Below, piece after piece: positions 22,523 through 26,492 of a stretch of DNA of 26,492 bases. The first letter of the stretch is position 1. Every line of letters starts with the position of its first letter. A program made the position numbers and the translations under genes. This stretch comes from a virus, in IMG/VR virus record IMGVR_UViG_3300034190_004231, positions 1 through 26,492 of that record; one strand, written 5' to 3'. Below the pieces are notes generated by a model. It was not told where the DNA came from. It made no database searches and saw only the letters and a program-made list of their open reading frames with translations.

Positions 22523-22636
22523 ATGGTTAGTATTGATTGTAATAATGAAGAATGTAAAAATCCCTTTTGTACATGTGATCCTTGCGAATGCACAGAAAAA
22601 GATCCATGTCCTTGTTGTGTAAGTGAGTCTCAATAA
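22523..22636 (+). CDS. Cys-rich metallothionein-like peptide (37 residues)
   Basis: Nine cysteines in 37 residues: C6, C11, C16, C18, C21, C23, C29, C31 and C32, in CxC, CxxC and CC arrangements (key part CTCDPCEC and CPCC). No hydrophobic segment or signal peptide, so cytoplasmic and reduced. The density and spacing suggest binding of Zn, Cu or Cd, as in metallothioneins. It has its own promoter and the best Shine-Dalgarno in the window (AAGGAGGT, 4-nt spacing), so expression should be high. Its stop shares a base with the next ATG. It may be a metal buffer, a chaperone or a structural zinc knot. Confidence 0.7.
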   Translation: MVSIDCNNEECKNPFCTCDPCECTEKDPCPCCVSESQ

Positions 22637-23100
22637 TGCCTGAGGTCGAAATAGGTGGTGCAACCATAAGGGGAGGAAAACTTTTACTAGTTTTGCCTTT
22701 GCTTGGTTCTTTAATAGGGGCATTATGGGGCGGCTTTGAGTTCTATAAAGATTACATGGATATGAAAGAAAAAATTGAAACATATGTTGCTCCTGATTTA
22801 TCAGGTTTTGATAAAAGAATAGCGATCATGGAATCTAGAATGAATGAAGAAATAGACTTATTCAAAGAAGAAATGAACGTTCTTAAAGACGAGGTCAAAT
22901 TAATTGCAGGTATTAACAGAGACATGAAAGTTGATATGAAAACTGATATTCGTCGTATTGAGAAAATTGTTGAAGATACGGAGTCCCGTGTCAAAGAGGA
23001 TAGTCGTGAATTTACAAGAGACATGAAAGATCTTAGAATTAATTTATCTAAAAAAATTAAACAAGCTCTTCAAAATCCTTTGGCAAACATGGGAAATTAA
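22636..23100 (+). CDS. Membrane-anchored coiled-coil protein
   Basis: 154 residues. A hydrophobic span (about 14-33, KLLLVLPLLGSLIGALWGGF) is followed by a long, charged heptad-like helix (about 45-145). This is the shape of a spanin-like or membrane tethering protein, but no family is recognised. It is coupled to the Cys-rich peptide by a TAATG overlap, so is transcribed with it. Confidence 0.6.
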   Translation: MPEVEIGGATIRGGKLLLVLPLLGSLIGALWGGFEFYKDYMDMKEKIETYVAPDLSGFDKRIAIMESRMNEEIDLFKEEMNVLKDEVKLIAGINRDMKVDMKTDIRRIEKIVEDTESRVKEDSREFTRDMKDLRINLSKKIKQALQNPLANMGN

Positions 23101-23129
23101 CAAAAAGTATAAAAAAGAGAGAATCAAAA

Positions 23130-23498
23130 ATGATCAAAACATTTCTTATATCAGCAGTAGTTTTAGGACTGTCTGCTACTACATTAGCGGCAGAAGTTAA
23201 AACATCGTCAATGGAAAAAATTGATTTTGCACTTATATCTGAAACAGAACATAATATTGATGCAGAGACAACTTTAACAGAATTTGGTATTGAAGCCAGT
23301 AAAAAAGGATTTACAGTTTCTTTTCTACCAAATTGGGATTGGGACGACAAAGAAATTGATAATATTCAATTAGGATTAAATTATGATTATGCATTAACTA
23401 AATCTTTTACCCTTTCGCCTTATGGTGAATACAATGTCGATAATGATTTAAAAGAAAAAGATAAAATTATCGGCTTGAGAACTAAACTTAATTTCTAA
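23130..23498 (+). CDS. Secreted beta-rich protein, outer-membrane-like
   Basis: 122 residues. A Sec signal peptide (MIKTFLISAVVLGLSATTLA, cleavage after TLA or TLAA) precedes alternating polar and aromatic strands (FTVSFLPNWDWDD, IQLGLNYDYALTKSFTLSPY, IIGLRTKLNF). The C-terminal Phe and the strand pattern recall outer-membrane beta-barrel proteins, but it is short for a barrel and might be a fragment or a periplasmic sandwich. AGAGAGAA lies upstream of the ATG. Confidence 0.6.
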   Translation: MIKTFLISAVVLGLSATTLAAEVKTSSMEKIDFALISETEHNIDAETTLTEFGIEASKKGFTVSFLPNWDWDDKEIDNIQLGLNYDYALTKSFTLSPYGEYNVDNDLKEKDKIIGLRTKLNF

Positions 23499-23523
23499 AT
23501 TTAAGTTAATAAAGGAGACTACT

Positions 23524-23682
23524 ATGGATTGGATTAAAAATAGAGTGAAAGAGATGTCTTCATGGTCTGGTGCTAGTTTAATAGCATTAGGTCTTTTAGT
23601 ACTTTTAGGAGGTCCTTTTGTAAAAATTGCAGCTTATGCTGCTGTTGTTTGGGGCGTCATCTCAATTATCAAGAAAGACTAA
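23524..23682 (+). CDS. Small two-span membrane protein, holin candidate
   Basis: 52 residues. A charged N-terminus (MDWIKNRVKEMSSW) leads to two short hydrophobic stretches separated by GGPF (SLIALGLLVLLGG and VKIAAYAAVVWGVISII) and ends KKD. A small protein with two spans and charged tails fits class II holins, and no other clear holin is visible. AAGGAG lies 6 nt before the ATG. It is 4.5 kb downstream of the endolysin, which weakens the case. Confidence 0.5.
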   Translation: MDWIKNRVKEMSSWSGASLIALGLLVLLGGPFVKIAAYAAVVWGVISIIKKD

Positions 23683-23684
23683 GC

Positions 23685-23713
23685 TTGCTTTCTGATTATT
23701 AAAATAGTATAAT
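23685..23713 (+). promoter_or_regulatory. Promoter with perfect -10 abutting a start codon
   Basis: TTGCTT (23685-23690, three of six), 17-nt spacer, TATAAT (23708-23713, perfect). The -10 ends 5 nt before the ATG at 23719, which has no Shine-Dalgarno, so the transcript is likely leaderless. The -35 is weak. Confidence 0.5.
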
Positions 23714-23718
23714 TACTT

Positions 23719-23925
23719 ATGAATACTAAAGAACGAGAATTCATATCAAATTATGAAGCCGTGCTGAGTTCAGAAATGATGCTGATTAAACATGCTCAGC
23801 ACGGTCTTCAAGATAGTAAACATCCTGAGGCTGTTCGCCAATTGTGGCAGCTTCAAGTTGTGTACGACTATATGAGAGATAGACTTCTCACTACAAATTT
23901 AAAAAATGAAAAGAAGTTAAACTAA
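23719..23925 (+). CDS. Small helical protein of unknown function
   Basis: 68 residues, predicted all-helical (YEAVLSSEMMLIKHAQHGLQ, then EAVRQLWQLQVVYDYMRDRL) with a basic end. No known family. Its message contains a 10-bp perfect stem early in the coding region. The final base is shared with the next ATG. Confidence 0.55.
   Translation: MNTKEREFISNYEAVLSSEMMLIKHAQHGLQDSKHPEAVRQLWQLQVVYDYMRDRLLTTNLKNEKKLN
23759..23804. repeat. Inverted repeat inside a coding region
   Basis: CCGTGCTGAG (23759-23768) and CTCAGCACGG (23795-23804) form a perfect 10-bp stem with a 26-nt loop, flanked by possible G-U pairs. The GC-rich arms stand out from the AT-rich surroundings. It could be a structural element in the message about 40 nt from the 5' end, or an operator. 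Confidence 0.4.
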
Positions 23926-24122
23926 TGTCTTGGAAAGAATCAGGAGATAGTGTATCTTATGGTAGAGGAATACCATATTATGATCTTCAAGAGATGAAAA
24001 AGTCTGTTCATAGGTGTCATGTTTTATGGAAGAAGAGATTACCCATGTATGATACAATGTATTATCTGGGTATCATGCCTTATGGGCATTTGCAAAGGAA
24101 ATATAAATGTGGTTCTGGTTAA
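23925..24122 (+). CDS. Small basic protein of unknown function
   Basis: 65 residues, rich in Tyr, Arg and Lys (ESGDSVSYGRGIPYYDLQEM, then HRCHVLWKKRLPMYDTMYYL), ending KYKCGSG. No motif recognised. It overlaps the next gene by 16 nt and shares a base with the previous stop. Confidence 0.5.
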   Translation: MSWKESGDSVSYGRGIPYYDLQEMKKSVHRCHVLWKKRLPMYDTMYYLGIMPYGHLQRKYKCGSG

Positions 24123-24370
24123 TATCCTCAATAGTCGGTAGTATTATTGGTTCTGCTACCGAATCTTGGTTTAGAGATACTAAATTAGGTATTTGGTTTT
24201 ATAATAAATTAGATCAATTGTATACTTGGGCAAGTATGCGATATGGAATTAAACTTTTAACGGATGAGGAAAACCGTATGAAAAAATTTCCTCAACTATC
24301 TAAGAGACTTGAAATACTTGAAGCACAAATAAAAGAAATCCAGCGGGTGCGCTATGATGAATGGAAATAA
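24107..24370 (+). CDS. Membrane-anchored helical protein
   Basis: 87 residues. An N-terminal hydrophobic, Gly/Ser-zipper-like span (WFWLISSIVGSIIGSATESW) followed by an aromatic amphipathic helix and a coiled-coil end (LSKRLEILEAQIKEIQRV). AAGGAAA lies about 9 nt before the ATG. Likely an inner-membrane protein with a cytoplasmic or periplasmic coiled coil. Unknown function. Confidence 0.55.
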   Translation: MWFWLISSIVGSIIGSATESWFRDTKLGIWFYNKLDQLYTWASMRYGIKLLTDEENRMKKFPQLSKRLEILEAQIKEIQRVRYDEWK

Positions 24371-24373
24371 AAA

Positions 24374-24724
24374 ATGGCTCAGAAAAAACTTCAGGCAGGA
24401 AGTCAATATGAAAAATATGATTTAGATGGTGATGGTATAGTAACAGATGATGAGTTTGAAATGGATCAAAAATTAGTTAGGTTAGAAAATGAAGATAAAA
24501 AAGAAGACGCTCAAAGACATATGGCGTGGTTTGCTCTTTTTGGTATGCTGTTATATCCTGCTTTGGTTGTTGCTTCCGTATTTACTGGACTTGACAAGGC
24601 TGCTGGGGTCTTAGGTGATATGGCACCGACTTACTTTGTTTCCGTTGCAGCAATTGTTGCAGCATTTTTTGGTAAAGAAGCTTATGTTAAGAGCAAAGGA
24701 TCTGAGGTTAGTATTAAGAAATGA
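24374..24724 (+). CDS. EF-hand membrane protein
   Basis: 116 residues. DLDGDGIVTDDE (residues 16-27) is a complete 12-residue EF-hand loop with Asp at positions 1, 3, 5, Gly at 6, Ile at 8 and Glu at 12, so calcium binding is likely. After a charged helix there are two membrane spans (about 50-70, WFALFGMLLYPALVVASVF, and 83-101, YFVSVAAIVAAFFG). A single EF-hand usually pairs with another, so dimerisation is expected. It resembles a holin in size and span number. It overlaps the lipoprotein gene by 4 nt. Confidence 0.7.
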   Translation: MAQKKLQAGSQYEKYDLDGDGIVTDDEFEMDQKLVRLENEDKKEDAQRHMAWFALFGMLLYPALVVASVFTGLDKAAGVLGDMAPTYFVSVAAIVAAFFGKEAYVKSKGSEVSIKK

Positions 24725-24921
24725 GATTAATAATTCTTTTAGTTTTTATGATGCTTAATGGTTGTTTAGGTGTATCCGTATTAACAGGTGCTATAGGTGT
24801 TGGGGATTCGTACTTAAAAGAGAAAAAACTTGAAGAACTTGATGAAAAAATTAAACAACTAGAGAAAAAACAAGAAAATCGAGAAGAGAGACAGATAGAC
24901 TCTATGTTGCAAATAAAATAA
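24721..24921 (+). CDS. Small lipoprotein with coiled-coil tail
   Basis: 66 residues. Signal peptide with lipobox LNGC (acylation at C15), then GVSVLTGAIGVGDSYLKEKK and a charged coiled coil (LEELDEKIKQLEKKQENREE). The architecture recalls small outer-membrane lipoproteins such as Lpp or o-spanins. It is coupled to the EF-hand gene by the 4-nt overlap. Confidence 0.6.
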   Translation: MRLIILLVFMMLNGCLGVSVLTGAIGVGDSYLKEKKLEELDEKIKQLEKKQENREERQIDSMLQIK

Positions 24922-24928
24922 AATAAAA

Positions 24929-24956
24929 TTGACAATAAATTTAAGTTTGTTACAAT
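24929..24956 (+). promoter_or_regulatory. Strong sigma70-type promoter for the nitroreductase gene
   Basis: TTGACA (24929-24934, six of six), 16-nt spacer, TACAAT (24951-24956, five of six). A TATAAATC at 24962-24969 also resembles a T4-type late promoter, 20 nt before the ATG. GAAAGG at 24978-24983 is the ribosome-binding site, 6 nt before the start, so this message has a proper leader. Confidence 0.65.
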
Positions 24957-24989
24957 TATACTATAAATCTTTACTACGAAAGGTATATT

Positions 24990-25760
24990 ATGACAGCCTT
25001 AGCACATAATGTTTCTACTTTTGAACACGCTCACCCTTTTCCCACTGAAGTTAAAAACTCGTGGACAAATTCTAGTTTAGTTAAGGCTATTCATAGAAGT
25101 CAACACACACAGAGAAATTTTGATAGAAAAAAGGTAATGCCGATTGAGGATATAAAAACAATTATCACTGCGGCTACTCAGTGCCCAAGTAAACAAAATT
25201 TAGCATTTTATGATTTACACATTATTCAAAATCACGACGTGATTGACGAAATTTATAAAACGACTACCAATATGGATATGCCGCTAGAAGAACGAGTAGG
25301 AAATGAATTTTTATCTAATCCACAAGTTCTTGCAAATCTTCTTTTAGTTTTTACTCAAAGCGATTTTATGAAGTCTTCTCAAAATCATAAAAATCTTAGA
25401 GACCTTAGAGACATAATAGAAGGCAGAAGTACTGAAAAAAGAGATCATAGAAAAATTTTAGAGGCAGATATGTACCAAGCTGCAGGTATTGCTGCTGGAT
25501 ATGTAAATATTGTTTCAACTCTTTTAGGATATGAAACTGGTTGTTGTCGTTGTGTGATGGATCACCAAAAACTACTTTCTCTTTTAGGGATTAATAAAAA
25601 AACTTCTATTTTGTTACTTATGGGAGTAGGATTTAAAAATGATGGAATTAACAGGCGTATTCACCCACTTAAAGGATCAAAAGAACATGAATCTAATAAA
25701 TGGCAAAGGGTCTTTCCTACCTTAAAAAAAGAACCTATTAAGATCAAATATATTAAATAA
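24990..25760 (+). CDS. Nitroreductase-family FMN oxidoreductase
   Basis: 256 residues. SLVKAIHRSQHTQRNFDRKK (about 29-48), ITAATQCPSKQNLAFYDLHI (59-78) and AAGIAAGYVNIVSTLLGYETGCC (split over 165-188) match the FMN-binding and dimer motifs of the nitroreductase superfamily. The insert NHKNLRDLRDIIEGRS with a charged stretch is unusual. It would use NAD(P)H to reduce nitro, quinone or flavin substrates; the real phage substrate is unknown. It is expressed from its own strong promoter with a normal leader. Confidence 0.75.
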   Translation: MTALAHNVSTFEHAHPFPTEVKNSWTNSSLVKAIHRSQHTQRNFDRKKVMPIEDIKTIITAATQCPSKQNLAFYDLHIIQNHDVIDEIYKTTTNMDMPLEERVGNEFLSNPQVLANLLLVFTQSDFMKSSQNHKNLRDLRDIIEGRSTEKRDHRKILEADMYQAAGIAAGYVNIVSTLLGYETGCCRCVMDHQKLLSLLGINKKTSILLLMGVGFKNDGINRRIHPLKGSKEHESNKWQRVFPTLKKEPIKIKYIK

Positions 25761-25776
25761 GTAATTGGAGATTGTT

Positions 25777-25998
25777 TTGGCAGTAAGAAAATTTACTAAA
25801 TCATCTAACGGTCAGAAGATGTGGAAGTCGATGAGTTCATCTGTAAAACGTCGTCCTCAACAAGAATGGTGTGCCTTTTACACTCCTGCCGGTCGTATGG
25901 TTTCTAAACCAGCAGGTAAGCGACCGAACCACATGCACCCAGAAGAATGGTGTGCCGCCAAGACTCCCTTTCGAGGAAAGGTTATTAGGAGTTTTTAA
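25777..25998 (+). CDS. Basic small protein, TTG start
   Basis: 73 residues beginning AVRKFTKSSNGQKMWKSMSS after the initiator. GGAG at 25767-25770, 6 nt before TTG, decides the start; a TTG four codons earlier lacks this. Two similar segments, QEWCAFYTPAGR and EEWCAAKTPFRG, suggest an internal duplication (EWCAxxTPxxG). Very basic; possible DNA or virion binding. No known function. Confidence 0.55.
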   Translation: MAVRKFTKSSNGQKMWKSMSSSVKRRPQQEWCAFYTPAGRMVSKPAGKRPNHMHPEEWCAAKTPFRGKVIRSF

Positions 25999-26337
25999 AT
26001 GTCTTTAACAGATGCTGAGAAAAATAGATTAAAAAGAGTAGGTCTTTCGGGATTAAATAAACCTAAAAGAACTCCTAGTCATCCTACAAAAAAAGCTGTA
26101 GTAGCTGTTAGAGAGGGTTCTAAAATTAAGGTAATTCGTTTTGGTGATCAAAAGATGGGACACAACTACTCTCCCGAAGCACGTAAATCATTTAAAGCTC
26201 GTCATGCAAAGAATATTGCAAGAGGTAAGACCAGTGCCGCTTTTTGGGCAAATAAAGTATTTTGGTCTGGTCCTGGTGGATCTAAAAAATCACCTCCTAA
26301 ATCTCAAAAACATACTAAAGGACTCAAGCGACGATGA
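25999..26337 (+). CDS. DUF6321-like basic phage protein
   Basis: 112 residues. SLTDAEKNRLKRVGLSGLNK, KRTPSHPTKKAVVAVREG, VIRFGDQKMGHNYSPE and SFKARHAKNIARGKTSAAFW follow the order I recognise from a family of small basic proteins in marine phages (DUF6321). AGGAG precedes the ATG. The stop codon overlaps the next ATG (ATGA). Function unknown; its charge suggests nucleic-acid contact. Confidence 0.6.
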   Translation: MSLTDAEKNRLKRVGLSGLNKPKRTPSHPTKKAVVAVREGSKIKVIRFGDQKMGHNYSPEARKSFKARHAKNIARGKTSAAFWANKVFWSGPGGSKKSPPKSQKHTKGLKRR

Positions 26338-26438
26338 GAGCTAAAAATTGTAAAAATCCTCGTGGTTTTACACAAATTGCCTCTTGTAAAGCTCAGGGTA
26401 AGGTTAAAAGAACTGGTGGTAAATATAAGGGTCTTTAA
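26334..26438 (+). CDS. Very short basic protein (34 residues)
   Basis: MRAKNCKNPRGFTQIASCKA followed by a Lys/Gly-rich end (GKVKRTGGKYKGL). It has two cysteines (C6 and C18). It is coupled to the previous gene by the ATGA overlap, and its KNPRGFTQIASCKAQG core is of a kind seen beside DUF6321 genes in marine phages. Function unknown. Confidence 0.5.
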   Translation: MRAKNCKNPRGFTQIASCKAQGKVKRTGGKYKGL

Positions 26439-26452
26439 GACAGGTAAGTCAA

Positions 26453-26492
26453 ATGCCTGTACGTTGTGACCGCCTATTACACCAGCCTCATC
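26453..26492 (+). CDS. 5' end of a rightward gene, truncated by the window edge
   Basis: ATG preceded by AGGT at good spacing opens the frame MPVRCDRLLHQPH, which runs off the end. It uses more C and G in third positions than its neighbours. Too short for any assignment. Confidence 0.3.
   Translation, partial: MPVRCDRLLHQPH

Noticed and set aside
1-26492. tRNA genes, CRISPR arrays, insertion sequences or integrase/attachment sites
   Set aside because: None seen by reading both strands: no cloverleaf-like run ending in CCA, no regular direct repeats with spacers, no transposase or integrase motifs. A tRNA search program would be needed to exclude tRNAs fully.

Overview
The window looks like an accessory-rich part of a low-GC tailed-phage genome, most likely a marine T4-related myovirus. 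Support comes from a GH24 (T4 lysozyme type) endolysin, an overlapping i-spanin/o-spanin pair, a phage-type bS21, a UvsE-type UV endonuclease, a possible DsbA-like late-transcription accessory protein, and short genes packed with 1-30 nt overlaps. Several small proteins (EF-hand membrane protein, Cys-rich peptide, basic proteins at the right end) resemble ones I associate with marine T4-like phages. I see no capsid, tail, terminase or polymerase gene, no tRNA and no CRISPR array. Host and taxonomy are inference.

Layout. (1) Positions 1-5544, minus strand: one probable operon read from a consensus-like promoter at 5552-5580. It encodes a short coiled-coil protein, a thioredoxin-like protein, a PP-loop ATP pyrophosphatase, a DegT-family aminotransferase, two radical SAM enzymes, an NAD-dependent SDR epimerase/dehydratase and ribosomal protein bS21. 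(2) 5545-5642: a divergent control region with back-to-back promoters around a perfect inverted repeat. (3) 5643-9733, plus strand: small unknown genes, two adjacent DUF2589-type genes, a strong hairpin and uvsE. (4) 9707-18520: a tailoring cluster with three SGNH hydrolases (one on the minus strand, overlapping both neighbours), three 2OG-Fe(II) oxygenase-like proteins, a NodU/CmcH carbamoyltransferase, a sialyltransferase/DUF115-like protein, a polysaccharide pyruvyl transferase and a SAM methyltransferase. A PD-(D/E)XK exonuclease and a thermonuclease lie among them. (5) 18541-20285: lysis module with endolysin, a half-length Na+/phosphate cotransporter homologue and the spanin pair. (6) 20286-24921: a run of exported, lipidated or membrane-anchored proteins, plus a 37-residue Cys-rich metallothionein-like peptide with its own promoter. 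(7) 24929-26492: a promoter, a nitroreductase and small basic proteins running off the right edge.

How the parts may work together (inference). The left operon and the 9.7-18.5 kb cluster together encode amino transfer, radical chemistry, epimerisation, hydroxylation, carbamoylation, pyruvylation, methylation and deacylation. This resembles a tailoring pathway for a glycan or another small acceptor, perhaps a cell-surface or virion glycan, or less likely a hypermodified base. Regions 5 and 6 act on the host envelope. Four promoters (minus 5552-5580; plus 5611-5639, 19503-19531 and 23685-23713) end only 3-7 nt before a start codon that has little or no Shine-Dalgarno sequence. This suggests leaderless or near-leaderless transcripts at transcription-unit heads, while internal genes use AGGAG-type sites and translational coupling.
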